Position numbers and translations under genes: made by a program | Notes under the pieces: model-generated | Seen by the model: the letters and a program-made list of their open reading frames with translations, nothing else | Told to the model about the DNA's origin: nothing | Database searches by the model: none | In this document: piece after piece, positions 9,537 through 17,865 of the stretch | Numbering within the stretch: position 1 is the stretch's first letter | Layout: each line of letters starts with the position of its first letter | Origin: Candidatus Mediterraneibacter pullistercoris | GTDB lineage: Bacteria; Bacillota; Clostridia; Lachnospirales; Lachnospiraceae | Length of the DNA: 48,532 nt | Direction of reading: 5' to 3' | Assembly: GCA_019116885.1 (NCBI GenBank) | Contig: DXAU01000022.1 | Location: forward strand, 1-48,532

Positions 9537-10648
9537 GTACTTTATTAGTTTGGAGAGAAAAACTGCAGGAGCTGTATGCAAGATATTCTGCTTATATTCT
9601 GAAAATCTTACAGCTCTTGTTAGGGTTTATATTATTCGGACTTATCAATACCAACATCGGATTTATGGAGATGGCGTCTTCCTTACTCTGTACTGCAGGT
9701 CTTGCAGTGATCTGTACTTTCTTTCCCATGATTGTGATGGTCATGGCGGCTACAGCGCTGGTACTGGTACATTTTTATACGTTATCTATGCCGATTGCGA
9801 TTGTATCGCTCGTGATTTTTCTTCTGGTGTATATTTTTTATTTCCGTTTTACACCGAAAAAGGCGTGGATCGTCCTTTTGTCTGTGATCGCTTTCAGCCT
9901 GAAAATCCCGTTTGTGATTCCGATTGTGTTTGGATTAGTGGGAACACCTGTTTGGATTGTGCCGGCAGCCTGCGGGGTCATTTCTTACTATATGGTCGAT
10001 TACGTCAAGGATTCTGCTACGGCGCTGCGGAGTGCAGATGCTGACAGTATGGCGAACAGTCTTATGAGCTTTACGCGACAGGTGCTTACCAGCAAAGAGA
10101 TGTGGCTGATGGCTGCCGCCGTCGTAGTGGGGATACTGGTTGTCAATCTGGTGCGCACCAGATCGATCGATCACGCATGGAAGATCGGATCTGCCGCAGG
10201 AGCAGTGGTCTGCGTTATTACCGCATCCGCGGGAAATGTCGTTCTGGATCTGGGAATTTCTTATGTGACGCTCGTTGTAAGTGCTGTTCTGGGGATTGCT
10301 GTCGGGCTGGTGCTGGAGTTTATGTTCTTCTCGGTAGATTATTCCCGGACAGAGAATATACAATTTGAAGACGATGAATACTATTATTATGTCAAGGCAG
10401 TACCGAAAGTAGGCGTTTCTGTGCCGGAAAAGGAAGTGAAGCGGATAACCGGACGCAAGGCTCAGGAACAGAGGGTTGACGGTCAGTCAGGTCAGATTGG
10501 TGAAAACAATCCCAGACGTCAGCCGTTTCCGGGCAAGAACAGGGAAGTGCTTGAAGAACATGTAGATACACAAACAGAAGATATATTACTGACAAGGAGT
10601 CTGAGTAAAGAACTGGGGCTGCGGCAGGAATACGATAAGACTGAGTAA
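9533..10648 (+). CDS. Polytopic membrane protein of unknown function upstream of cdaA
   Basis: The 371-residue product has about eight hydrophobic segments between residues 20 and 268, then a hydrophilic tail of about 100 residues that starts with an acidic, tyrosine-rich stretch (FEDDEYYYYVKAVPK) and goes on with charged low-complexity sequence. No transporter or enzyme motif was recognised. ATG 9533 overlaps the stop of the preceding gene as ATGA, and cdaA follows after 20 bases. The gene pair plus cdaA-cdaR looks like a stable unit. A role in controlling or sensing c-di-AMP at the membrane is possible but not shown by the sequence. Confidence 0.75.
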   Translation: MSTLLVWREKLQELYARYSAYILKILQLLLGFILFGLINTNIGFMEMASSLLCTAGLAVICTFFPMIVMVMAATALVLVHFYTLSMPIAIVSLVIFLLVYIFYFRFTPKKAWIVLLSVIAFSLKIPFVIPIVFGLVGTPVWIVPAACGVISYYMVDYVKDSATALRSADADSMANSLMSFTRQVLTSKEMWLMAAAVVVGILVVNLVRTRSIDHAWKIGSAAGAVVCVITASAGNVVLDLGISYVTLVVSAVLGIAVGLVLEFMFFSVDYSRTENIQFEDDEYYYYVKAVPKVGVSVPEKEVKRITGRKAQEQRVDGQSGQIGENNPRRQPFPGKNREVLEEHVDTQTEDILLTRSLSKELGLRQEYDKTE

Positions 10649-10668
10649 ACAAGGCGGTGAGATACAGC

Positions 10669-11532
10669 ATGATAGACTGGCTGAGAAATTTTGTAGACAA
10701 TTACACAAATGACATGTATCTTCCTGCCATTGAGATCAAAGATATCGCGGAGATTCTGATTCTGACAGTGATTTTGTATGAGATCATGCTGTGGATAAAG
10801 AATACAAAGGCATGGATGCTGCTTCGCGGAATCATCATGCTGGGAATATTTATCCTGCTGGCATGGCTGTTCCAGATGCATACGATCCTCTATCTGGCGG
10901 CGCAGTCTATCAATGTCCTGGCGATCGCAGCGATCGTAGTGTTTCAGCCGGAACTTCGCAGAGCTCTTGAGAAGCTGGGCGAGAAAAACCTGCTCAGCAA
11001 TATTAATCCTTTTGACAAGGGAAGGGAAAATGAGCGCTTTTCCGATGCGACTGCCGATAGTATTGTGGCAGCATGCTATGAGATGGGAAGCGTCTGCACA
11101 GGCGCTCTGATCGTGGTGGAACAGGCGATACGCCTCAACGAATACGAGATGACGGGAATAGAGTTGGACTGCAAAGTGTCTTCCCAGGTTCTTATAAACA
11201 TATTTGAACATAACACACCTCTCCATGACGGAGCGGTGATCATCCGTGGGGACAGGATTACATCGGCAACCTGTTATCTGCCTTTGTCTGACAATATGAG
11301 TATCAGCAAGGATCTTGGCACAAGACACAGAGCTGCGCTCGGTATGAGCGAAGTATGCGACGCTCTTGTGATTGCTGTCTCGGAAGAGACCGGACTTGTA
11401 TCTGTAGCTATGGGCGGCACTTTGACGCGGGGTGTGAAACGAGAGGAACTCAGAGAAAAGCTGAGCCGGATTCAGTACAGAAATTCTGAGCCGAAAAGAT
11501 TCTCCGTGCGGAAAGGATGGCGCAGGAAATGA
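10669..11532 (+). CDS. cdaA: Diadenylate cyclase CdaA
   Basis: CdaA joins two ATP to form c-di-AMP, the second messenger for potassium, osmotic and cell-wall balance in Gram-positives. The 287 residues fit the membrane-bound class: three N-terminal hydrophobic segments (about residues 20-90), then the DAC domain. The catalytic DGA is at 187-189 (LHDGAVIIRGD) and the RHR motif at 219-221 (GTRHRAALG). The frame also allows GTG 10657, but AAGGCGGTGA at 10651-10660 is correctly placed for ATG 10669. It overlaps cdaR by 4 bases (ATGA at 11529-11532), the usual coupling. Unlike many Bacilli, no glmM lies next to the pair here. Confidence 0.96.
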   Translation: MIDWLRNFVDNYTNDMYLPAIEIKDIAEILILTVILYEIMLWIKNTKAWMLLRGIIMLGIFILLAWLFQMHTILYLAAQSINVLAIAAIVVFQPELRRALEKLGEKNLLSNINPFDKGRENERFSDATADSIVAACYEMGSVCTGALIVVEQAIRLNEYEMTGIELDCKVSSQVLINIFEHNTPLHDGAVIIRGDRITSATCYLPLSDNMSISKDLGTRHRAALGMSEVCDALVIAVSEETGLVSVAMGGTLTRGVKREELREKLSRIQYRNSEPKRFSVRKGWRRK

Positions 11533-12872
11533 GAAAGTACAAGCTTACAACTAATCTGGGTCTGAAGATCACAGCGTTCATTTTCTCGGTATTTCTCTGG
11601 CTGATTGTGGTTAATGTGGACAATCCGATCGGGAGCAGTACGTTCACAGACGTACCAGTGACTATCGTAAACGAAGACATCATTACCTCGGCGGGGGATG
11701 TCTACCAGGTGATCGGCGAAGAGACTGTGAGTGTAGTCGTTTATGCAAACCGGGAAGTCCGCCAGGATCTATCTGCTGAAGATATCATAGCGACAGCGGA
11801 TATTTCGGAGATGGACACAAGTACCGGATTGGTGCCTGTTACAGTGACGATCCCTGAATACAGCGGCGACTACGAATCTGCAGAAGCAGTTCCGCGGAAT
11901 CTCCGCATCCAGCGGGAAAAATCAGGAAGAAAAGTGCTTGCTCTTACGGTCGAGACAGATGGAGTGCAGAGGGATGGATATATACTGGGTGAAATGACGG
12001 TCCATCCTGAGAATGTGACTATCACAGGGGCTGAGTCCCTGCTTGAACAGATAGACAGGGCAGCGGCAAAAGTGGATATAGACGGCATTTCAAGAAATAA
12101 AGAACTTCAGGCGGCTCTTGTCCTGTATGATGCAAACGGCAATGAACTGAGTCAGAACCAGCTGAAAAATAATCTCGGGGAGGACGGGCTGACTGTTTCC
12201 ATAGAGGTACTGCAGCAAAAGAGCGTGCCGATCGTGGCTGATGTTTCGGGGACTCCGGCAGAGGGATATCAGTATACAGGATGCGTTATAGAACCGGAGA
12301 GCGCGCAGATATGCGGAAGTGACGAAAATCTCAGCAAGGTAGATGAAATAAGAATTCCGGCTGAAGCAATTGATATCTCAAATGCGGAGGCTTCGGTAGA
12401 ACAGACAGTGGATATTACTCCGTATCTGCCGGAAGGCGTAGAACTGGCTGAGACAAATTCAGGCACAGTAAAAGTAACTGCACAGATAGAAGAAGAGGGT
12501 ACTCGGACGATCAACCTTCTGGTCAGTTCCATCAGGATGGATAATCTTTCTGACCTGCTCCAGGTAAGTTTTGAACCGGATGCAGAAATATCACTGCAGT
12601 TCAGGGGGGATCAGGAAGCGCTGGATATGCTGGATATCAGCAATGCTGTGTCGGTTGATCTGCGCAGATACACTCGGGCTGGCACTTATGAGATCCCGGT
12701 GGAGGTTAATATTCCGGACGGGATTACACTGATCTCTGAAGAGACGGTGACTCTGACGCTTGAGAAAAAGGTGCAGGAGCAGCCGGAGCAAGAACACGGC
12801 ACGCAGGAAGAATCCGGTACGCAGAATGAAACGTCTGATGAAGGCCGGGAAGAAGAACCGGCAGAAGGATGA
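11529..12872 (+). CDS. cdaR: CdaR, YbbR-domain regulator of CdaA
   Basis: CdaR is a membrane-anchored extracytoplasmic protein that modulates CdaA. The 447-residue product has a short basic N-terminus, one transmembrane helix (about residues 12-34, with FLWLIVVNVDNP) and a series of YbbR-type beta domains (VPVTIVNED, ALTVETDGVQRDGYILG, SVPIVADVSGTPAEGYQYTG). It ends in a low-complexity Glu/Gln-rich tail of about 35 residues (EEPAEG at the end), probably a flexible tail outside the membrane. I chose ATG 11529, which overlaps the cdaA stop as ATGA and has AAAGGA 11 bases upstream. ATG 11517 is in frame, but its ribosome site would touch the start codon. Confidence 0.93.
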   Translation: MRKYKLTTNLGLKITAFIFSVFLWLIVVNVDNPIGSSTFTDVPVTIVNEDIITSAGDVYQVIGEETVSVVVYANREVRQDLSAEDIIATADISEMDTSTGLVPVTVTIPEYSGDYESAEAVPRNLRIQREKSGRKVLALTVETDGVQRDGYILGEMTVHPENVTITGAESLLEQIDRAAAKVDIDGISRNKELQAALVLYDANGNELSQNQLKNNLGEDGLTVSIEVLQQKSVPIVADVSGTPAEGYQYTGCVIEPESAQICGSDENLSKVDEIRIPAEAIDISNAEASVEQTVDITPYLPEGVELAETNSGTVKVTAQIEEEGTRTINLLVSSIRMDNLSDLLQVSFEPDAEISLQFRGDQEALDMLDISNAVSVDLRRYTRAGTYEIPVEVNIPDGITLISEETVTLTLEKKVQEQPEQEHGTQEESGTQNETSDEGREEEPAEG

Positions 12873-12905
12873 GAGTCGGGAAAACATAAGGAGTGAAGGA
12901 ACACA

Positions 12906-13181
12906 ATGGTTAGCGGAAAAGTGAAGATCAAGAATCCGACAGGTCTTCATCTGAGACCGGCAGGGCTGTTCTGTAAGACAGCGATGCAGTTTGACTGTAA
13001 GATCACAGTCCATAAAAGGATTAAACATGAGGATGTGACGGCGAATGCAAAAAGTGTGCTCAGCGTGCTGGGAGCCTGTATCAAAAGCGGAGATGAGATC
13101 GAGATCATCTGTGAAGGAGCAGACGAGACAGAAGCGCTGAAAGAGATGATACAGCTTGTGGATGACGGTCTGGGCGAATAG
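12906..13181 (+). CDS. HPr-family phosphocarrier protein
   Basis: HPr passes phosphate from enzyme I to sugar permeases of the PTS. The 91-residue product has the active-site histidine at residue 15 (PTGLHLRPAG) and the regulatory serine region AKSVLSVLG with Ser50, which would match Ser46 of classical HPr. The stretch before the serine is a few residues longer than in standard HPr. No enzyme I gene (ptsI) is adjacent; instead it sits between cdaR and a nucleotidyltransferase. It could be the main HPr, or a Crh-like or regulatory paralogue. Since His15 is kept, a phosphocarrier role stays possible. Ribosome site AAGGAG lies 11 bases before ATG 12906. Confidence 0.88.
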   Translation: MVSGKVKIKNPTGLHLRPAGLFCKTAMQFDCKITVHKRIKHEDVTANAKSVLSVLGACIKSGDEIEIICEGADETEALKEMIQLVDDGLGE

Positions 13182-13232
13182 AAAAACACTGTGCGGATCA
13201 CATAAGATTGATAAATACAGGAGGGACAGTCT

Positions 13233-14150
13233 ATGAGCAGAGCGGCACTCGTCATTATGGCGGCAGGTATCGGCAGCCGTTTTGGCGGCGGGATCAAACA
13301 ACTTGCCCCGGTGGGGCCTAATGGAGAGATCATAATGGACTATTCCATATATGATGCCATAAGAGCAGGATTTGATAAAGTTGTTTTTGTCATACGAAAA
13401 GACCTGGAGAAAGAGTTCAGAGAAACGATCGGCGACAGAATAGCAAGACAGATTGATGTGTCGTATGTGTACCAGGAGATCAGCGGTATTCCGGAGATAT
13501 ACAAGGCAAAATTTCCTGAGCGCACGCGGCCGTGGGGGACAGGACAGGCGATCCTCTGCTGCCGCGACGTTGTAGATTCCCCGTTTCTGGTCATTAATGC
13601 AGATGACTACTATGGCAGAAACAGCTATCGCGAAGCATATTCCTATTTGACAAGTGTTCCCGATACTGGTAAAATACAGATTTGTATGGTCAGCTTTGTG
13701 CTGAAAAATACATTGAGTGATAATGGCGGTGTTACCCGCGGAGTATGCCGCGTAGATGAATCAGGCATGCTTACAGACATCACAGAGACGCGCAATATAG
13801 AGAAATCCGGAGACCGCGCTGTCATAAGAGAGGGTGCAGCGGAGAAGATACTTGATCCAGACTCTCCGGTGTCTATGAATATGTGGGGTCTTACCCCGGC
13901 ATTTTTTGATATCCTGGGATCGGGGTTTGAGACATTTCTAAAAGAGACTTCTGAAGAAGATCTGAAGGCTGAGTATCTCCTGCCTACGATTATAGGGGAG
14001 CTTCTGAACAAAGGAAAAGTAAGCGTAAAAGTACTCCGGTCAGAAGACCAGTGGTTTGGCGTAACATACAAAGAGGACAGAGAAGCAGTTACAAATGCAG
14101 TCAGGGAACTGATACAGAAAGGCATGTATCCGCCTGAACTGTACACATAG
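13233..14150 (+). CDS. NTP-transferase-family nucleotidyltransferase
   Basis: The 305-residue product has the Rossmann-type nucleotidyltransferase fold signature MAAGIGSRFGGGIKQLAPVG at the N-terminus, a WGTGQAILC substrate-loop motif and a metal-binding VINADDYYG stretch. Enzymes of this group join a sugar phosphate, or another phosphorylated alcohol, to a nucleotide with loss of pyrophosphate. The substrate cannot be read from the sequence. It lies between an HPr gene and an LCP ligase gene, so a role in making an activated precursor for a wall glycopolymer is likely but inferred. ATG 13233 follows a strong AGGAGGG site. Confidence 0.88.
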   Translation: MSRAALVIMAAGIGSRFGGGIKQLAPVGPNGEIIMDYSIYDAIRAGFDKVVFVIRKDLEKEFRETIGDRIARQIDVSYVYQEISGIPEIYKAKFPERTRPWGTGQAILCCRDVVDSPFLVINADDYYGRNSYREAYSYLTSVPDTGKIQICMVSFVLKNTLSDNGGVTRGVCRVDESGMLTDITETRNIEKSGDRAVIREGAAEKILDPDSPVSMNMWGLTPAFFDILGSGFETFLKETSEEDLKAEYLLPTIIGELLNKGKVSVKVLRSEDQWFGVTYKEDREAVTNAVRELIQKGMYPPELYT

Positions 14151-14203
14151 CCAAGAAGTACAAACACCCCGGGATAGGAATAATTAGTAAAGGGATTTTG
14201 ATA

Positions 14204-15742
14204 ATGGCGAAAAAGCGAAGACCGGCTGAAAAAGCCGGGCGGAGTAGTAAAAATACAGGAAGATATTCCAAGCGCACGGCAACGAACAGGTTTGGCTCAT
14301 TCTGTCTGATCCTGCAGGCGGCAATAAGTGTTATCTTTATGATCGTAGTTATGCTGCTCAATATGCTGCCGATGAATTACCTGGCTCTTATTGCGATGGT
14401 GCTGCTCTTTCTCTGGTGCATCACCTTTACTACGCAGGCAGTGCGCCGGAAGCGGGGGACAGGCGGTAAAATATACAGTGTTCTGATAACTTGTGTTTTA
14501 CTCATTGGTTCCTATTATATCGCTGAGACTTATAATTTGATCGCAGCGATCACAGGTGGAAATGTGCGTGTCGATAAGATGGCTGTCGCAGTCATGGCAG
14601 AAGATCCGGCACAGACGATCGAGGATGCGATGGATTATCAGTTCGGCGTGCAGTTTCAGCAGGGTGGAGATAATATTCAGACAGCAGTGACGAATCTGCA
14701 GGAGGAGCTGAATACAACGCTGAGCATAACAGAATGTGACTCTGTACAGGCTCAGGCCCAGTCTCTGTTTAATGGAGAAGTACAGGCGGTCATTTACAAT
14801 GAAGCATATACGGAACTTATGGATGATGCTGTGGAAGGGTTCAGCAGCAATACCCGCATTATCTACGAGATGACAATAAGGACAGAACTCAACCTGGGCG
14901 GTGGAAGCGATGATTCACTTACAAAAGAGCCGTTTACCGTATATATCAGCGGTATAGATACATATGGCGAAGTATCAGAGACGAGCCGAAGCGATGTGAA
15001 CATCATTGCTGTCGTTAATCCTTCCACGCGTCAGATACTGCTTATTACTACGCCGAGAGATAGTTACGTGCCATTGTACGGCCCGGATGTACAGCAGGGT
15101 GCTATGGATAAGCTGACCCATGCAGGCGTGTACGGAATAGAGACATCCATGGAGACTCTGGGAGAACTCTATGAGACTGACATCAACTATTACGTGAGAC
15201 TGAACTTTACGTCTCTTATTGACATAGTCGATATCCTGGGCGGGATCGACGTGAACTCGGAATATGCGTTCTCTACGGGAGATGAGTCAGGATATGTAAT
15301 GGAAGTGAAGGAGGGACTGAATCATTTCAACGGAGAACAGGCTCTGGCGTTCTGCCGGGAGCGTCATAATCTTGAGGACGGTGATAACCAGCGAGGCAAG
15401 AACCAGCAGGCGGTTATTACCGGAATGCTCAAAAAAGTGATCTCACCGACCATGCTCCTGCGTGCGGGTACGATCATGAACCAGGTAAGCAAAGACGTGG
15501 AGATGAATGTTTCCCAGGGACAGCTCAATTCACTGATACGAAACCAGCTAGGCTCAAATGCCGACTGGACGATACAGTCTGTTGCTCTCACGGGAACCGG
15601 CGGGGAGGATTACTGTTACTCCGCATCGAGTCAGCTCCTGTATGTAATGTATCCGGACGAGACAGAGCTGCAGCACATCATCGAACTGGCGAATATTGTG
15701 GAAGAGGGCGGTACGCTGCCACAAGGAGAATCACTGAACTGA
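14204..15742 (+). CDS. LytR-CpsA-Psr (LCP) family wall-polymer ligase
   Basis: LCP proteins transfer teichoic-acid or capsule chains from the undecaprenyl carrier to peptidoglycan. The 512 residues begin with a basic cytoplasmic stretch, then three hydrophobic segments (about residues 32-57, 61-82 and 92-118), then an extracytoplasmic domain. The LCP core is at about residues 260-430: RSDVNIIAVVN, ITTPRDSYVPL, GGIDVNSEYAF and FCRERHNLEDGDNQRGKNQQ, which include the usual arginine and aspartate residues that bind pyrophosphate lipid. The frame allows TTG 14198, but AAAGGGA (14189-14195) suits ATG 14204. It lies just before the wall-polymer locus and is followed by a terminator. Confidence 0.94.
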   Translation: MAKKRRPAEKAGRSSKNTGRYSKRTATNRFGSFCLILQAAISVIFMIVVMLLNMLPMNYLALIAMVLLFLWCITFTTQAVRRKRGTGGKIYSVLITCVLLIGSYYIAETYNLIAAITGGNVRVDKMAVAVMAEDPAQTIEDAMDYQFGVQFQQGGDNIQTAVTNLQEELNTTLSITECDSVQAQAQSLFNGEVQAVIYNEAYTELMDDAVEGFSSNTRIIYEMTIRTELNLGGGSDDSLTKEPFTVYISGIDTYGEVSETSRSDVNIIAVVNPSTRQILLITTPRDSYVPLYGPDVQQGAMDKLTHAGVYGIETSMETLGELYETDINYYVRLNFTSLIDIVDILGGIDVNSEYAFSTGDESGYVMEVKEGLNHFNGEQALAFCRERHNLEDGDNQRGKNQQAVITGMLKKVISPTMLLRAGTIMNQVSKDVEMNVSQGQLNSLIRNQLGSNADWTIQSVALTGTGGEDYCYSASSQLLYVMYPDETELQHIIELANIVEEGGTLPQGESLN

Positions 15743-15753
15743 TGCCTGAAAAA

Positions 15754-15804
15754 GGGCATGCCATACGACGGGAAAGCCCCGTACGCGTGGCGTGTCCTTT
15801 TTTT
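15754..15804 (+). terminator. Intrinsic terminator after the LCP gene
   Basis: A long hairpin with arms GGGCATGCCA (15754-15763) and TGGCGTGTCC (15788-15797), paired with two G-U pairs, plus an inner CGGG/CCCG stem, is followed directly by TTTTTTT. It ends the operon that starts near 9070. Confidence 0.85.
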
Positions 15805-15986
15805 GTGCCTGTTTTTATGTTAAATCATCTGTATATCGAGAATAAATGGACAGCTCAAATAATAAGTATAAATACAATTGTCTGCATGACACGGATTCAA
15901 TAAGGTTGTAATATAACTTAGATGAACAAGTCACCTGTATAACTCATAATAGATGTGGAAAAGATATTTTCAGGGAAGGTGAGAAG
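15805..15986 (+). other. AT-rich leader of the wall-polymer locus
   Basis: This stretch of about 180 bases separates the LCP terminator from wecB. It is clearly richer in A and T than its surroundings, and several -10-like hexamers are present (TATAAA, TATAAC, CATAAT), but none has a convincing -35 box at the right spacing. A promoter for the wecB operon must lie here, given the terminator upstream. I cannot place it. No riboswitch-like structure was recognised. Confidence 0.4.
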
Positions 15987-17120
15987 ATGATAAAGGTGAT
16001 GAGTATTTTCGGGACACGTCCGGAAGCAATCAAGATGGCGCCGGTCATACAGGAGATGGAGCGTCATAAAAACGAGATACAAAGCATCATATGTGTAACA
16101 GCCCAGCACAGAGAGATGCTGGATTCTGTGCTTAAGACATTCCGGATTACGCCAGATTATGATCTGAACATCATGAAGAAAGACCAGACGCTTGAATCAG
16201 TGACCGTCACCATACTGAAAGGTCTTGACAATATACTGGAAGAGGAAAAGCCGGATATGGTGCTTGTCCACGGAGATACGACTACTACATTTGCTTCTGC
16301 CCTGTCGGCCTTTTATCATAAGATCCCTGTCGGGCATGTCGAGGCAGGGCTTAGGACATATGATATCTCTTCTCCCTATCCCGAGGAGGCAAACCGCCAG
16401 ATGGTAAGCAGTATTGCTGAATTGCATTTTACGCCCACGATGCAGAGTCAGAAGAATCTTTTGCGGGAGAACAAAGATCCTGGAAAAATATATGTGACAG
16501 GAAATACGGCGATCGACGCACTCAAAACAACTGTCAGAAAAGAATACCACAGTCCTGTTCTGGAATGGGCGAAAGATGCGAGGATTCTGCTTCTGACGGC
16601 GCACAGGCGGGAAAACCAGGGGATGCCATTGAGACGCATCTTTACAGCGGTAAACAGAATTACTGAGAAATATGAAGATATCAGGGTAATCTATCCGTGC
16701 CATATGAATCCGGCCGTAAGAGAATTAGCCGGGGAAATGTTCCAGGATAACGATCGGGTAAGAGTGATCGAGCCGCTTGAGGTGACGGATTTTCATAATC
16801 TTATCAAAAGATCCTATCTTATCTTGACAGACAGCGGCGGTATACAGGAGGAGGGGCCAAGTCTTGGAAAACCGGTTCTGGTCGTCAGGGAAACGACCGA
16901 GAGGCCTGAAGGGGTGGAAGCCGGTACTCTGAAGCTGGTGGGGACTTCTACAGACAATATCGTAAAACAGGTAAGCCGGCTTCTGGAAGATGAAACGGAA
17001 TATGAGCGTATGAGCAATGCGGAAAACCCATACGGCGATGGCCACGCAAGTGAAAGGATCGTGGAAGCTGTAATAAAATATTTTAACGGCAGGATAACCG
17101 GAGAGGTCATCCCTGCTTAA
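15987..17120 (+). CDS. wecB: UDP-N-acetylglucosamine 2-epimerase (non-hydrolysing)
   Basis: The enzyme (also called MnaA) turns UDP-GlcNAc into UDP-ManNAc in the cytoplasm, the donor for the teichoic-acid linkage unit and the precursor of UDP-ManNAcA. The 377 residues match the family. Motifs: GTRPEAIKMAPVI at the start, VHGDTTTTFASALSAFY, GHVEAGLRT, TAHRREN, and the UDP-binding SGGIQEEGPSLGKPVLVVR. ATG 15987 follows GGAAGGTGAG; a second in-frame ATG four codons on is less well placed. It opens a tight run with the TagA-family gene and wecC, which share its product as precursor. Confidence 0.96.
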   Translation: MIKVMSIFGTRPEAIKMAPVIQEMERHKNEIQSIICVTAQHREMLDSVLKTFRITPDYDLNIMKKDQTLESVTVTILKGLDNILEEEKPDMVLVHGDTTTTFASALSAFYHKIPVGHVEAGLRTYDISSPYPEEANRQMVSSIAELHFTPTMQSQKNLLRENKDPGKIYVTGNTAIDALKTTVRKEYHSPVLEWAKDARILLLTAHRRENQGMPLRRIFTAVNRITEKYEDIRVIYPCHMNPAVRELAGEMFQDNDRVRVIEPLEVTDFHNLIKRSYLILTDSGGIQEEGPSLGKPVLVVRETTERPEGVEAGTLKLVGTSTDNIVKQVSRLLEDETEYERMSNAENPYGDGHASERIVEAVIKYFNGRITGEVIPA

Positions 17121-17139
17121 GAGGAAATGGAGAAGAAGA

Positions 17140-17841
17140 ATGAAAAATACAAGCGTACTTGGAGTTCCCATTTCAATGATAAATCAGCGGCAGCTTCTGA
17201 AAATGATCGACGATGCGGTCCGGTCAGGACAGCAGATGACGATTGTGGCGGTAAATGCGAGAAAGATAGTCAGAGCAATACATGAACCTGAGATGAAACG
17301 GCTGCTTATGGGATATGATGTATTCCTTGCGGACGGTCTTTCGGTTGCCAGGGCGGCCGGACCAATGACAGAACGGATCACGGGAGTGGATTTGATGGAA
17401 GAGATCTGCCGGCAGTCTGCCAGGACTGGTGCGAAATTGTTCTTTTACGGAGCAACGGAAGAAAATAACCTGGCAGCCCGGAAAAAATTAAAAACCGCAT
17501 ATCCGGGCATGCGGATCGCCGGTCATTGTAACGGGTATGAGGACGAAGATGTGGTGGAAAAGATACGGGAATCCGGAGCGGATGTTGTGTTTGTAGCAAA
17601 AGGAACACCGCTTCAGGAGAAATGGATCATGAAACATGGAAAGAGCACGGGCTCCAGCATCCTGATGGGAGTGGGCGGAGCTTTTGACGTGCTGGGCGGA
17701 AAGGTGAAGCGGGCCCCTGGATTTATCCAGAACATGGGTCTGGAATGGCTGTACCGGATGGCATGGGAACCCAAAAGGTTTCAGCAGATACCGGAACTTC
17801 TGGAATTCAGAAGGCTGGTCAAAAAAGAAAAAAGCAGATGA
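17140..17841 (+). CDS. WecG/TagA/CpsF-family glycosyltransferase
   Basis: This GT26 family adds ManNAc (TagA) or ManNAcA (WecG) to GlcNAc-PP-undecaprenol at the inner face of the membrane. The 233 residues have the family core: ADG with Asp65, FFYGATEEN, the KGTPLQEKWI motif (the usual form has G-x-P-x-QEKW), GVGGAFDVLGG, and the basic C-terminal appendage APGFIQNMGLEWLYRM...EPKRF that helps membrane docking. The residue that lines up with catalytic-pocket Thr37 of characterised TagA is Ala37 here (TIVAVNARK). Its place between wecB and wecC fits either a TagA- or a WecG-like donor. ATG 17140 starts 19 bases after wecB. Confidence 0.92.
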   Translation: MKNTSVLGVPISMINQRQLLKMIDDAVRSGQQMTIVAVNARKIVRAIHEPEMKRLLMGYDVFLADGLSVARAAGPMTERITGVDLMEEICRQSARTGAKLFFYGATEENNLAARKKLKTAYPGMRIAGHCNGYEDEDVVEKIRESGADVVFVAKGTPLQEKWIMKHGKSTGSSILMGVGGAFDVLGGKVKRAPGFIQNMGLEWLYRMAWEPKRFQQIPELLEFRRLVKKEKSR

Positions 17842-17865
17842 TTTATCAGCAAGTGGAGGCAGTTT

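Noticed and set aside
9508-10044. 178-codon + strand ORF in another frame of the membrane gene at 9533
   Set aside because: Cysteine-rich shadow; the 9533 frame has ATGA coupling and clear membrane helices.
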